From Rattus norvegicus (Eukaryota; Chordata; Mammalia; Rodentia; Muridae), in the NCBI RefSeq assembly GCF_036323735.1, contig NW_026947410.1, positions 918,001 through 982,000 of the forward strand: a stretch of DNA of 64,000 nucleotides, written 5' to 3'. The notes beneath the pieces are model-generated. The model did not search any database. It worked only from the letters and a program-made list of their open reading frames with translations, and was not told the DNA's origin. The translations under genes and the position numbers were made by a program. Within the stretch, counting starts at the first letter, position 1, and each line of letters starts with the position of its first letter. Shown one piece after another: positions 22,371-34,756 of this stretch.

Positions 22371-23626
22371 TAAATACATTTTAAAGTCAATATTTAGGAA
22401 AAAACACTGAGTAAGTGTAGGAAGTATCCCATAAGTAATTGTTGTGGATGTTTAGGGAAGGCATGAACATGTTAATTTTTATAGAGGTCAAAATTACTAC
22501 ATATATTGTTAGAAGAGACACTGTCTTCATTACATTCAACATGAAGGAAACCATTTATATATTCTTTTAAGTTATACAAGGGAATCTGTTAAAAGAGTTA
22601 CACACATCACACAACTTTATTACCTTAAAGCTCCCTTTATTGCAAATATTTACACAATGTAAAGTACAAAGGCTTACACTCATGTGAGTGTACTTTGTTT
22701 CAAAGTTAACGTTTAGAAATACAGGTTGATGAGAACAGTCATCTCAGACTCAGAGGGGATAAATACATCAGGGAGTCATGTATTACCCTACCTGTGTTCT
22801 TTCCTTTATTCCTGCTGAAGACAAATCTCATTTGCAGCCCCTACTGTGAGAGATGGATTAGAAAATGCCTGAGAGTCTACAACCCAGAAAGAAAAAGGAC
22901 AACATCTCCAAATAGTACACACAGTCAAAACTTTCTTGTAGATCTTAACACTTGAAACAAAATGCAAAGAGAAAATCCATTTCCTAGGATATTACAATAA
23001 ACAGGAAAGGGTACCTGTAGGAAGCATTCTTAGGGGATTTTAAACTTCTGTACCTAAGAACGAAACTGCCTCCATTTAGGTGAAGATTTGTTTCTTTGGC
23101 AAGAAAGTCAGTTTGTCTCTTGACGGTTGTGCAGTCTGTTCAATACTAAGGCAACGGTGATGCTTTATGAATGTGAACAGATAAACATACCAGTTTTCAC
23201 TTCTTCAAAGAATTTCAAGAAGAACCAGAAAGAGAATGTATAATGTTTTAGAAATGAAATATGTGAATTTAAATTAGCCAGCAAAAATATGTTGTTAAAA
23301 GTTTCTGCCTACTATTAATAATTTTGACTATTCTTGCTATGAATAAAAAGACGGTTATGTAATGTCTACCAATCCCCAAAGCCTGAAACATTGTGGAAAA
23401 CTGTCTTATTCCTCCCTAACTTGGTATCTCTCTCATGTTGAAGAGCAAGAATCTTTCTGTACTAGCATGTATTTGCTCTTGGGAGCATGCAAATAAATCT
23501 TTCAGTTCCAAGAACAAAGACATGGCCGTCCAATGGGACCCATATGAAATAAAATCTTTCTTCCTGACGTCAATGAACTTTAGCACACCAGTAACAATGC
23601 AGATAGCAATATAATGGAATAATCCT

Positions 23627-23627
<1 letters not shown>
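22371..23627. other. Non-coding part of SD1, nothing recognised
   Basis: Matches SD2 (60761-62100) with no shared frame. Near 23430, SD1 lacks about 75 bases that are present in SD2 at about 61829-61905. Confidence 0.55.
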
Positions 23628-23668
<41 letters not shown>

Positions 23669-23689
23669 TAATAATAATAACAACAACAA
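23628..23689. repeat. (TAA)n microsatellite
   Basis: TAA units with one AAA interruption, ending in CAA units. The paralogous TAA array at 62104-62176 is interrupted differently. Confidence 0.95.
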
Positions 23690-23951
23690 TATAATGGACT
23701 AAACCCCTCAAGGGATCACGGAGGTAAGGATAGTAAAAGTTGAGATGTGTTTTTCAGGTGATATTGTATCCAGGAAAGCAAGTTTCAATAGGACAGACTC
23801 CGCACACATGAAAATTACTCAACCTGTCAGGGCCTCACAGAGAGAGTTGAGAACCAGAGTGGTCTTTTAGGACAAGAGAAAGATTCGCCAACCTCCTAAA
23901 AAGAAAAGGAATCCAGACAGTCTGTGTGAGGATGGTTAGCTTATGCATGAT

Positions 23952-23953
<2 letters not shown>

Positions 23954-23989
<36 letters not shown>

Positions 23990-24166
23990 ATACACACACA
24001 CAAATGCTCTCACACACACACAGATTCACAGAGAAACACAGAAAGAGATATAGACAGTTAGACAAACAGACATACACACAGAGAGACACAGACAGACACA
24101 GACAAACACCCAGACACAGACACAGACACAGACACACACACACACAGACACACACACACACACACT
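23954..24166. repeat. Complex CA/CAGA-rich array in SD1
   Basis: About 213 bases of CA units mixed with CAGA and GAGA units. It produces Cys/Val- or His/Thr-rich frames on the two strands that are translation artefacts. The SD2 counterpart at 62431-62899 is more than twice as long. Confidence 0.95.
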
Positions 24167-24344
24167 TCTCTTGTCTCCTTCCTAGAGTGTCCAGGGGCAC
24201 AACATGTGTGAAAGGATGAAGTGGGACCAGGAAATAGTCAGTCAGCAGAAGATTTGTCTGCCTGCAAGTGAATTTTGGTTTCTTCCAAGGATTTCAGTGT
24301 CACAGCTCTGTTAGAAGGTATTCAGGGACACGCTATGTCTGTGT

Positions 24345-24449
24345 GCATATATTTTACTCAGGATGAACAAGGGCTAAATAAACCTNNNNNNNNNNNNNNN
24401 NNNNNNNNGCATATATTTTACTCAGGATGAACAAGGGCTAAATAAACCT
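24345..24449. other. Assembly gap (23 N) flanked by an exact 41-base direct repeat
   Basis: Ns occupy 24386-24408. The 41 bases before the gap (24345-24385) are identical to the 41 bases after it (24409-24449). SD2 has this sequence once, at about 63066-63106. The gap is therefore very probably an unmerged contig overlap with no missing DNA. Confidence 0.95.
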
Positions 24450-25077
24450 TGGAGAGGAGGAAGGGTTTTCGTGTGCATTTACATCAGTTGCAGGTTTAAG
24501 GTACCAGGAAGTCCTCATTTGCTATATCTTTATAATCTCTGTCCCCGCATCGGCCTCTTGTTCAAGGATCTCAACTTTATCTCCTCAGAAATTGACTCCA
24601 CTGAATGTGCCCCATCCCCACCCCTGATGTCCTACTTGCTCGATTTCAAAAGATTACAGGTTCGTACTCTGTATCTCTGTCAGATTAAATTCTCAGGAAC
24701 GTGGCCCTCTAGACACGATGAATTAACCAGTGCTTCCATCGAGTTTTCACATTAAACCGTATCCCCTATTTCTGGCCAGTTCTCTCAGCACCGCGCTATC
24801 ACTCCATCATCCCCGCTGACCCTCCACTCCTGTCCTCACTCGCCCTCACTCACTCACAGAACCTGTTCCAGTTTTCCTTTCAGAGAGGTCGATGCTTTTC
24901 CCCTCACGGGCCTTCTTCTTTCCTGTGTTCTCTCTGCATTTGTAGATTGTAGATAGAATATGATTTATCTCAAAGCCGATACAATGCATAGGTAAACGCC
25001 TGCCATGTTTGTGTATCTAGATCTCAGTTCCCTCCTGTGCTGACTTTTTTTAGTTTCATCTATTTCCTCTTAAACTT
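24450..25077. other. Conserved non-coding stretch of SD1, more GC-rich than its surroundings
   Basis: It matches 63107-63783. Frames of 94 (24471-24755) and 65 residues exist in one copy or the other but not at the same place in both, so I do not call a gene. The function is unknown. Confidence 0.5.
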
Positions 25078-25185
25078 CATGATATCATGCCTTGATCACT
25101 ATGCTGTCATTCCTCCACCCCAATGATGTCATGCCCAACCACCATGATGTCATGCTCCACACCCATGATGTCATGCCTTTGCCCC
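25078..25185. repeat. TGATGTCA minisatellite, SD1 copy
   Basis: About five units of about 20 to 22 bases, each with a catgatgtcatgcc-like core followed by a C-rich spacer. The core holds TGATGTCA, one base away from the CREB/ATF site TGACGTCA. The SD2 copy at 63784-63913 has about six units. Confidence 0.8.
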
Positions 25186-25229
25186 TTGCTAGAATGGTTG
25201 CATCTATTCACCAGGTAACATTCTGAATG

Positions 25230-26650
25230 CTGCCCTGTCACCACACTCCTCCAGTCCCCCACCAATTACAGTCCCTCCTTGTACCCTCTCCCCTTCTCCT
25301 CTGAGAGAGTGGAGGGAAACCTATGGGTGTAACCTCTCCTCTTGCACATCAAGTCTCTGCAGGCCTAGACTCATCGTCGCCCACCAGGTCCTGAAAACGC
25401 AGCCTGGGTAGGAAAACAGAATACGCAGACAGGCGATGGGTTTAGTGAACCCACATGAAGACCATTGTGCTCCTCTGCCTCTCTCAGTCCTTCCCTCAGT
25501 TCTTCAGTGAGACTCACTGAGCTCCATCCGAAATTTGGCCATGCATCTGTGCACCGGTGTCAGTCGGCTGCTCGGTGGAGCCCTGCAGAGGACAATAACT
25601 CTACCCTCCTGTCTGCAAACACAAGAAAGGACCATAAATAATGTAAGTGTTTGCCGTCTGCCCATAGGATAAGTCTCACATCCGGCCACTTATCCTTTTG
25701 CCATTCCCTCATTTCCTCTTCCATCTCTGTCCCTGTGTCTTTAATAGAAAGTGCAAATTCTTGGTAAATATTTTGGGGGTGGATTTGTGTCCTTATCCTT
25801 CCACCTTAGGTCCTCTGTGGCTACGAAAAGTGACCATTTCAATCTCCGTATCCCCACTGTTATGAGTCTCAGTTAAAGTCACCCTCCTGGATGCAGGGAT
25901 AGCCTCACGCATCCCAGACTGCAGAAAAATCATACAGATAGCACCCACCCTGGACAGTCACTGATTTCAGTTTATTTCCTTGGCCCTCTGTCCCTCTTGC
26001 CCATCTGTCCCAAGAAATGATTCTCAAACCTCATTTCCCTTCCCATACACTCAGCCACCCAATCCTTTTCTTCCACCTGCCTCCTCTCATTATTTTATTC
26101 CTCCTTTTGTGTGAAATTCAAGCATTTTTCTTGGGTCTTTATTCATGTTTACCCTATTTGGTTCCATAGATCATAGTGTGTGAATTCTGTACTTTATGGC
26201 TAATACCCTCTTTTACATGAGTATGTACATGCTATTTTGGGTCTCAGTTACCTCATTCAGAATAATAATTTCTCATTCCATCTACTTGACCGAATCTTCA
26301 CAATGTCCATATTTTTCATTAGCTGTGTAGTATAGCATAGTGTAAATGAACCACATTTTCTGTAGCCAGTATTTGTTTGAGGCACATCTGGCTTATTTCT
26401 CTTTTCTGTTCATTATGAAAAAAGCAGTTAGGAACCTTATGGAGCACATGTCCTTGGGGTATGGCAGAGGTCTTTTCAGATATAAGACCAGGTGTAGTAT
26501 AGCTGTGTCTTTAGGAAGAATATTCCCCATTTTCTCAGAATCTACTGGATAGATATGCAAAGCATTATACGGATTTGCTCTTCCGCCAGCAAAAGCAATT
26601 TGTATCCTGATATTTATCTGCTTCCTCAAAGGAGGTTCGCCACTGACTAT
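25230..26650 (-). mobile_element. Old L1/Lx, antisense: 3' UTR then ORF2 C-terminal region
   Basis: From 25230 to about 26150 the + strand resembles an antisense Lx 3' UTR (for example gagagagtggagggaaacct, tcaagtctctgcaggcctag). From about 26160 to 26640 it resembles antisense ORF2 C-terminus; the minus-strand frame 26393-26629 includes YPKDMCSIRFLTAFFIMNRK-like text. The order is right for one minus-strand element, but both parts are badly decayed. Confidence 0.55.
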
Positions 26651-27059
26651 CCCCCTATCTTGGACTCAGGTGATCACATATGAACCTTCTTCAAATTTTA
26701 ACTGGTCAGTAAATACTAGAGCTTATTACTGATAGCCAGAGGGGAAAGTTGGTACTGGAGGTTTGATGGTGGTGTTAGGTAAAGAGGCAGAAGAGGGTAA
26801 GAGGGGAAGGGAGAGGCCTGAAGATAAAGAGGAGGAAGTAATGTTGGAAACAATCCATATGGCCTGGAGAATGCACATTTAGCAAGGGGTTTTATGATTG
26901 GGGTATAAGTTATGATAATGTTAGATCTACCCAATACACGTTTATAGATTATAATTATAATAAACATTGTGTATTTTCTTTATAGGCTCATTGGTTTCTG
27001 AAATGCCAACAAGCTTTCCTCTACAGTATTTGTGGATCAAATACTCTGTTAATAGATAT
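26651..27059. other. No recognisable feature
   Basis: A purine-rich stretch near 26740-26850 stands out, but no gene or nameable repeat was found. Confidence 0.45.
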
Positions 27060-27310
27060 CTCCCCTTTTAGGAGCTCTAACCATTGATCCATAGTCCAGT
27101 AGACACAGCTGTCTCTTCCTCAGTCATGTCTCTTGTATTTTCTGTGGATATCTGTTTCTTCAGTGATCCATGCCCAGTGTTCCTTTTTCTCAAGGTCTTC
27201 AATGATCTCACCCAGAGGAGTTTCAATTTTCTCAACTCGTTCCATCTAGTTGACCACAACTTCACAATGTCCTTATTTTTCATAGCTGTATAGTATTCCA
27301 CTTCAAATAT
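27060..27310 (-). mobile_element. Decayed L1 ORF2 C-terminal fragment, antisense
   Basis: The minus-strand frame 27077-27301 begins MEYYTAMKNKDI, corresponding to the MEYYSAIKNN stretch near the end of L1 ORF2p. The downstream residues are only loosely L1-like. Confidence 0.45.
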
Positions 27311-27600
27311 TTCCTGTTAACAGTGAACCATTGCGAACAGGCTAAAATTTCCCAAGGAAACTTTAAACATTCATTCTCTAAAGCTAGATATCTTCATCCC
27401 ATAATGCTTGGGTTGACTGAATGGCATGGCATGAGCAGATTTTTCTAATGGACATCAAAGCCATTTCCTTCTCCAGTAATGGCTGCCATCCCTCTGTAAG
27501 AGATTTTTACCCAGGTTATTTTCGGTGACTGATGTGATTTGAAATTGTGACAACATCTGCTTGCTAGAGTGACAGAGATGTTAGAGGTTGACCATGCTTC

Positions 27601-27983
27601 CACAGCCAGATGCCCTTCACCAGAGGAATGGATACAGAAAATGGCCTATATTTACACAATGGACTACTACTCATCTATCAAAATCAATGTGTATGAAATT
27701 CATAAGCATAATGGATGGACCTAGAAAATATCATCCTGAGAGAGGTTACCTAGTAACAGAAAAACACAAAAAGTATGCACTCATTGAAAATTGGATATCA
27801 GCCCAAATTCTCTATTTACCTATGATACAATGCACAGACCACATGAAACTCAAGAAGGAAGACCAAAATGCAAATGTTTCAGTCCTTCCTTTAAAGGGTA
27901 AATAAAATATCTATGTGAGGGGTAGGGAGGCATTGTTTTTAGGAGAATGAAAGAATGGCCATTCAGAGACTGCTGGACATGTG
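27601..27983 (+). mobile_element. L1 fragment, sense: end of ORF2 and start of 3' UTR
   Basis: agatgcccttcaccagagga through tcatcctgagagaggttacc matches 51560-51710 with substitutions and small deletions. A 3'-UTR start follows and the copy ends in a CA array. It faces the antisense fragment at 27060-27310. Confidence 0.75.
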
Positions 27984-28030
<47 letters not shown>

Positions 28031-28034
28031 CACA
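27984..28034. repeat. (AC)n microsatellite
   Basis: Two AC runs separated by one AAAC. Confidence 0.95.
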
Positions 28035-28049
28035 TATATGCACCAAAAC

Positions 28050-29648
28050 TATTATGGATAAAATAAGGATTTGAGAGTTTATCATTTGAAGTCGGTACAA
28101 AATATTTACACTGTTATATTCACTCTATAGCTGGGCCCCCTTTGTTGCCAAATTCATTGCAAAAATGGAATTGTAAAACAGAATTTTTGAGTACACATTA
28201 AGGAATATTTATAAAGTCCCCTATCAAGGAATGTACAATAAGAAAGTGAAATACAGTATTCATTCTATTAAATATCTGTAGGGAGAATACTGGCCTTTGG
28301 GATACAAAGAAAATGTAGAAAATTGAACTATATATCACAGGAATGAACCTGGGAATTAATTATTATCTAGAAGAACTCCTCCACTCCATATTCCTAAATC
28401 TTTTCTACCAATGCCAAACCTTGACTAACTTTCTCCATTCATAGCATGTAACCACTAATGAAGCAAAGAGATTTCTCTAGCTTTAGAGAGATGGACTACC
28501 TAAAGGTTTCCACTGTGTCACAGGAGACATACCTGGAAAGGGCACTCCAAATCTGGTCGATGTAGGGAAATCTGTTTAGCAGGTGGGACATGGCATGTCT
28601 CAGTGACATCATCATTAGGCCCTCCCGTAAGTATCTCTTGTAACCTGGAAGCCTCTAGCTGCTTCTGTGATGTCACAAGTGTTGTCCTGGCTGCAACTGC
28701 CTCTCAGATACTCCTGCTGTACCTCTAGGGTTTACTAATTGACCTCTAATTCAGAGTAAATTGCCATAGGGGAGGGAGAAAAAAGAGGATTAAGATATCA
28801 GTGATGGGGAAAAGGAAGCTGCCTTTCTGTCTTTGTATAAAAAAAGGAAGAAATATGTGATTCTTTGAATAGCTCAGAGAGTCCTTAGTATTGATTAAGT
28901 GGGATATCTGAACAGTTAGCCTTGATGTGAGCCTTCCGCATATGGGAATCAGAAGCTGGGAGCCTCTCATAAGCAACTGGAGTTTCCTGTTCGTATCATT
29001 CCTGAAAGTCAGAGAGTTTATAACATTATTTTTTTTCTATTCAAAAACCAAGTGATGGGCAGGGCACAGTTGTTTTCCTGAGATCTCATAGCCCTTATTC
29101 TTTTTGTCAAGAAGAAAAAGGTCCAAAGGAAGAAGGGAAAGACAAATATTGAGTCCTCAGCTCAGAGTAAACTCCTCCATGCTTTGGATACCTATAGTGC
29201 AGTTTTTGTCTGACACTGATATCTGAGAGAGAGAACTTTTTGTAGTTGAGTCTTCATCATCTCAGTCTTTCCACTAGTATTACTCTGACTATCATTCCAT
29301 TACAATGACGTTTACATTTCTGAGTCAATAGCTGTGAATACTTCACAGTGTTCTTTAATTTCTTTCATTTTTTTATTTTTTAGCAAATTGTATTCCTTTT
29401 TAAATTTGGTATATCTATATTTACATTTCAAATCTTATGTCCCTTCCCAATTTCCTTCCCATAAGATCTCTGACCGGTCCCCCTCCTCTTTTATAACCCC
29501 CATTATTGTCTGCTTTCAGTTCACTGGTTTGCCACTAGAATGCACTTCTGTATTTGATATGCTCTAGCTGTGTCTCACATGGAAGATCTATGTACAGTTC
29601 CTGTCAGCATTCACTTCTTAGCTTCATCAATCTTATCTATTTTGGTGA

Positions 29649-29650
<2 letters not shown>
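28050..29650. repeat. Composite module M, copy B
   Basis: It begins at ggataaaataagg, matching 2635, 39820 and 42073, and covers the full about 1.25 kb non-coding block to about 29340, then the antisense L1 piece. It lacks the block found before this point in copies C and D. The TGATGTCA site is at 28668-28675. Confidence 0.75.
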
Positions 29651-29712
<62 letters not shown>

Positions 29713-30582
29713 CTGCCACAAGTTCGGCATGATCTGAATGGGATTCCATCAGTCTCTGCTCTAAATTCATAGATAGCATTGTTCCACCTTTTAAAAAGGA
29801 GTGAAGCATGCACATTTTGTGTGTTCTTTTCTTGAGCTTCCAGTTGTCTGTGGACTGCATCTTGGGTAACTTGAGATTTTTTGCCAATATTCACTTATGA
29901 TGATTTCATACCATATGTGTTTTCCTGTAATTGGGTTACCTCAATCAGTGTGATATTTTCTAGTTCATTCCATTTGTCTATAACTTTTTTGAGATCATTG
30001 GTTTTGATACCCTAGTAGTACACCATTGTATAGATATACCATATTTTCTGTATTCATCCCTCTGATGAATGCCATTCGGGTTCCTTCTAGCTCCTGGGTA
30101 TTATAAATAAGGCTGCTATGACCACAGTTGAGGATGTGTCCTTTAAGTATATTGGAGCATCTTTGGTTTATATGCCAAGTAGAGTTCTATCTGGATCCTC
30201 AGGTAGTGAAATTTCCAATTTTCTGAGGAATCTCCAGACTGATATCCAGAGTGGTTAACCAGTTTGTAATCCCACCAACAAAGAAGGAGCAATCCTCTTT
30301 CTTGACATCCTTATAAAGATCTGCTGTCTCCTGAGTTTTTATTTTAGCCATTCTTACATGTGTGAGGAGGAATCTCAGAGTTGTTTTCATTTACATTTCC
30401 TTGATGACTAAAAATGATGAACATTTCTTTAGATGGTTGTCAGATATTTGATATTCCTCAGTTGAGAAATCTTTGTTTAGTTCTGGACCACAATTTTAAT
30501 AGGGTTATTTGTCTCTCTGTAGAGTTACTTCTTGAACTCTTTGTATGTATTAGGTAATAGCCCTCTGTCACATGTAGGATTG

Positions 30583-30585
<3 letters not shown>
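29340..30585 (-). mobile_element. L1 antisense fragment of module copy B: 3' UTR and ORF2 C-terminal part
   Basis: On the minus strand this runs from an ORF2 region (about 30560-29900) into the 3' UTR, ending near 29340. Two (TA)n tracts interrupt or bound it, at 29651-29708 and 30586-30624. The frames are broken: the longest minus-strand piece here is a 63-residue frame at 30199-30390 with TTLRFLLTHVRMAKIKTQET-like ORF2 text. Confidence 0.75.
29651..29708. repeat. (TA)n microsatellite
   Basis: An uninterrupted TA run inside the antisense L1 of module copy B, at the same site as in copies A, C and D. Confidence 0.95.

Positions 30586-30624
<39 letters not shown>
30586..30624. repeat. (TA)n microsatellite
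   Basis: An uninterrupted TA run at the far end of the antisense L1 fragment. Confidence 0.95.
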
Positions 30625-30626
<2 letters not shown>

Positions 30627-31843
30627 CTCAAAGTTATTCTGTTCCTTGATACCCACTAGCAAGTTGCTCAATAAGGGGTACAACAACAAGGAGTTGGTGA
30701 GCAAAGTTCCTCTATTAGGGGCTTTAGCAAGCTGAATGAATCCTCAGGCCTCCATATTTGTTAGGACAGGAATCTATATGGATGTCACACTGTCATTTAG
30801 ACAGAGTACACCAAAAACATCATATTATTTCCACAGTACAGTATTGAAGCTACTCCATATCACACACATGGCATGCTGAGATTATTGTTAAACAGAGATG
30901 ACAGCAATCTCTCCCTCCTCTTGTCAGGAATTTATTCTTCCATAAGGAAAATCAGTGTTTATTTTTATGTTTCAAAGCCTATATAAAGGTCTGATCCTGA
31001 AAAAGGGTTTATAAAGTTCATCCTGGTTTTATATGAGAAATTTGGAAAGCCAGATGTATCCCCATAGTATTTGTGACATCTAATAAGCACACAGTGGCAT
31101 GTGTTGGCTGAAAGAATAACATAGTGTACAACAAGGTACACGATCAGCCTGCTGTAAAGGTTATTCTTTTTCACAGGTGAAAGGCTATGTATCATAGGAT
31201 TTGTGTATTACAACAGCAGCTGATGACAAGTTTGAAGAAGCATTCCTGAGGGCTCCAATAGATTTTCAACACAGTGATATGCCATGGCAAGTAGGGCCTA
31301 GCAATCACTTGACTTGGAAACATCATATAATGTGATGTTTGACAGCTAGGTTGGATGATTCTGGATTATTGCTAAATTAGCACAAAAGAATGTAAATACA
31401 AGAGGCCATTCCAGAGCAATGCAGAGTCATTGTGAGGACCTTCACCCAGAACAAAGAAACTTGATCATGTACTGCAATTAAAGGCACAAGTCAGCACTAT
31501 CAGGCATCTGAGGACTCTTAAAAATATCTAAGCAACCATACAACTTGTATTTAGACAGATAGTATCTGAATCTGTAACTAACACATCAGTAAACCTAAGA
31601 AGCCTATAAAATGTAATTGTAAGGTGTTTGGATGATGTCATAGTTGGTGATTTCATTGTCATGCAAATATGAGGACTTGAGTTTGCATTCCCAACAAGTA
31701 TGTAAAAACCACCAGTTGCGAAAATAATTTTTTTTTTATGATGGCTAAACTCATCTAAGAATGCTTGTTCAAATGAGTTATGAGTTTTCTTTTTATGTTC
31801 AAAGAATGTTTATGTTTTAATCATGTGAATGTGTGCATGCATG
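30625..31843. other. No recognisable feature
   Basis: Short random frames only. There is no match to the other modules or to the SD copies that I could see. Confidence 0.5.
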
Positions 31844-31889
31844 TACACACACACACACACACACACATACACACACACACACACACACA
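31844..31889. repeat. (AC)n microsatellite
   Basis: AC units with one ATAC interruption. Confidence 0.95.
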
Positions 31890-32233
31890 GACCCTCACAT
31901 GCACATGCATAATCCCATGCACACACACAGGTATTTGTGATGTTTGTAGGAGCCAAAACGGATTATTGGAAGTCTTGAGGGTGAATTTACTGTCAGGGTG
32001 GGGTAGGAAGGCAGATGAGACCCAGAAGAGAGAACAGAGTGAAAAGAAGAGGAACGTGCAATGGTTTTTGGTTCAAAAAGGCATGGACATACCATCTGGT
32101 CAATTGGAATCAAGAGAAGGCCAGATAAAACATAGTAATAGTGTGGAATTATAGATAGAAAATAGATTTTAATGAGATAAAGTGTAAATATCTGGGCATT
32201 TAGATTTCTCAAAATGGCTTATCTTAATATAAA

Positions 32234-32235
<2 letters not shown>

Positions 32236-32282
<47 letters not shown>

Positions 32283-32443
32283 ATCAGGGAATAAAATGGA
32301 CAAAGGCAGGGTAAAAACACCAGAATGGGAGTAAATTATTTTTTACAACAAACTACCTCCTTGTTTTTTGTTTTTGTTTGTTTGTTTGTTTGTTGTTGTT
32401 TTTGTTGTTGTTGTTGGTGGTGGTGGTGCTAGTGGTGGTGTGC

Positions 32444-32474
<31 letters not shown>

Positions 32475-32660
32475 TGTCTTTTAACAGGGAATTAAATGGA
32501 CAAAGGCAGGGTAAAAATACCATATTGGGATTAAATTATTTTCTACAACAAATTACCTCTTTGTTGTTTTTTGTTTGTTTGTTTCTTTGTTTATTTTTTG
32601 TTGATTTTGTAGTTGTTGTTGTTGGTAGTGGTGGTGTTTGTGTGTGTGTGTTCGTGTGTG
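32236..32660. repeat. Tandem duplication of about 205 bp with GT, TTTG and TTG tracts
   Basis: Each copy has (GT)n, then a segment like cagggaataaaatggacaaa followed by ggcagggtaaaaa, then ttttacaacaaactacctc, then TTTG/TTG runs and GGT units. Copy 1 is 32236-32440 and copy 2 is 32441-32640, with a third short GT run at 32637-32665. The 145-residue frame across it is repeat-encoded. Confidence 0.85.
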
Positions 32661-32665
32661 TGTGT

Positions 32666-33394
32666 TTTGTGCTATGTCTTCCTATTGTCTCAAAGCTCCA
32701 AGGTCACCTTACAGAGATCAGGGTTAGCGTAAAAAGAATCATATGTCCTAGAGGTCCTGTGGACAGTCAGTGTGCCACAATTGCCTCATATAGCCAGGCT
32801 CCCACTGTGACATAAAAAGAGGCATAGATGCTGCTGTGCATTATGCATTAGTCAGACATACTACCAAGGACAATGCACTCTTACAAGGCTCTTTGGTGAT
32901 TTCTTGCCTTCCTAATCATCATTTCTCCTGGTGGCCCTGTTGCATACAATCTAGATTACAGTGTTCTAGTACACCAGGAAAGCACCCTTTTGCCTGGTTC
33001 TTCCCTGATTTAACAGAAAGCAAGTAGAGGAACTCCACACAAAACTTGCACTCAGGATTCAGCAGCTTTTCCCACCCACTCCCAGCTTTGCATTTTCTCC
33101 CCTTAAAGGACTGAAGAAAAGATTCTGTCATCCACAATTGGTAGAAATCAGCTTCGAAAAGTGTCCTAGAAGGTTTCTAGACAGCGAAAATCAAAATATG
33201 ACAGGAGGTGTGTTCTACAGCTGGCCTCCTTCTCAGCAGACAATCAACAAATATTTCTCCAGGCTCTTCAGTGTCACAGCTCTGTGCCCATGTCTGGGGG
33301 GCCCACAGGTGTGTGAGACAAGGGACATAAGTTAGGGATAGGAAGACTGCTACACAGTAAGAAAATCTGTGGGAGAAGTAAGTCATATGGCCAG
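32666..33394. other. No recognisable feature
   Basis: No conserved frame or nameable repeat was found in this somewhat more GC-rich stretch. Confidence 0.45.
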
Positions 33395-33710
33395 TAATTC
33401 CTTTGTTTTAATTCCCTTCATCTGTTCCCTTTGCATCTGGATTACAGCCTTTCCCAAGTCCTCTCATCCTATTCCCACACTCACATGCTCCTCTTCCATT
33501 GCTCCTTATCCTTCACCTTAGAGAAGGGGGATTCCCACATGTGTTCTAACCTGCCATGCTATGCACCCTTTTTTTTTTAGTTGGGAGACTTTTAATGATT
33601 GTATTTCCTTAGGGGCTTTACCTTTATTCAAGTTGTTTACCTGATCTTGATTTAAATTTGAATTTGACTATTTTGTTCTGATTTTCCAATGTTAAGGAGT
33701 ATATGCTTTT

Positions 33711-33803
33711 TTTTTTTTTTTTTTTTTTTTTGAGCTGGGGACCGAACCCAGGGCTTTGCGCTTCCTAGGTAAGCGCTCTACCACTGAGCTAAATCCCCAG
33801 CCC
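33711..33803 (-). mobile_element. ID SINE, antisense, with target-site duplication
   Basis: The + strand carries a poly-T run, then gagctggggaccgaaccca, ggtaagcgctctaccactga and gctaaatccccagccc: the reverse complement of the tRNA-Ala-derived ID element. The direct repeat gagtatatgctttt flanks it at 33697-33710 and 33804-33817. It inserted into the old antisense L1, which resumes across it. Confidence 0.95.
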
Positions 33804-34042
33804 GAGTATATGCTTTTGAAGTAAAACCTAAGGATTCTTTGAATTATCTCATTGTTCCTCGTTATGTCTTCCTTCATTTTTGTTAGTAAGGAGAATGTTC
33901 CTCCACGTTTGAATTAGATTGTCTAAGTTGCTAATTTTCTCAACTCTTGGGACCCTTTTTAATATTACTGTCTTCTTTTTTCTTATTTATTGATTCCAGC
34001 CTTGAGTTTGATAACTGCCTTCTGATAACTGCCCCTGTGGCA

Positions 34043-34076
34043 TGTTTGTTTGTTTGTTTGTTTGTTTGTTTGTTTT
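34043..34076. repeat. (TTTG)n microsatellite
   Basis: About eight TTTG units within the old antisense L1. Confidence 0.9.
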
Positions 34077-34718
34077 CTTGTAGAGGTCTTCCCTGTGTTT
34101 TTAAGTTACTGGTATGTGATCTCTCTGATTGCATTGGAAAGGCCATTTTTGTAGTGATCTTTCCTCTTTGCAATTCTCTCATTGTTTCTCATGAGATTGT
34201 GTATGCTACTCCTTCATTTTCACTGAATTTTAGAATGTCTTTAATTTCTGTATGTCCTCTCGAGGCCATCAGTCATTCGGTAAAAAGTTGTTTAATTTAC
34301 ATGAGTTTGTAGAGACTTTTCCTTGATTTTTAATGCCAGCTTTAGTCCATGGTGATCTTTTCCTATATCTGTGTTCTCTTAATGTATGTAAGATATCTGC
34401 CTAGGCCCTTCTGACTTTTAGACTTTCTGTTAAAAATTAATATAGTTTTGTTAAGTTTGCCTATGTTTGTTACTTGGGCTTTTTTCTTTGTACCGTTTAA
34501 TATCATTTTTCTGTATATTAAGATTTGATTATTATGTGGACACATTTGTTTGTTTTCTTTTCTTTTAATCCAACATATTTCTTGTTCTGTAAACTTCATG
34601 TACATTCATGGACATCTCTTCCATTGGTTTAGGGGAGTTTTCTTCTATTACTTGGTTGAAAATAGTTCCTAGACTTTCAAACTGAGAATCTTCTCCTTGT
34701 ATTCCTATTGCACTTAGG

Positions 34719-34756
34719 TGTGTTTGTTTGTTTGTTTGTTTGTTTTTTTTTCTTTT
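34719..34756. repeat. (TTTG)n with a T-rich end
   Basis: About six TTTG units followed by a run of T. Confidence 0.9.

Larger units (their letters stand above)
14335..25270 (+). repeat. Segmental duplication copy 1 (SD1)
   Basis: This matches 52620-64000 in the same orientation, with an offset of about 38.29 kb at the left end and 38.73 kb at the right. Shared landmarks, in order, are the olfactory receptor pseudogene, B1- and B3-like SINEs, Lx 3'-UTR pieces, a TAA repeat, a CA array, and the TGATGTCA minisatellite. In one 110-base stretch compared by hand (22665-22775 against 61055-61165) about 88% of bases agree. The right boundary is unknown because SD2 runs off the window. Confidence 0.9.

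Noticed and set aside
25078..25185. A CRISPR-like array of repeats and spacers
   Set aside because: The units are degenerate, contiguous and about 22 bases long, in a mammalian context; it is a minisatellite.
29633..29894. Frames containing long Ile-Tyr runs (also at 2221-2409, 3504-3713, 30532-30735, 39276-39564 and 58859-59209)
   Set aside because: They are encoded by (TA)n microsatellites.
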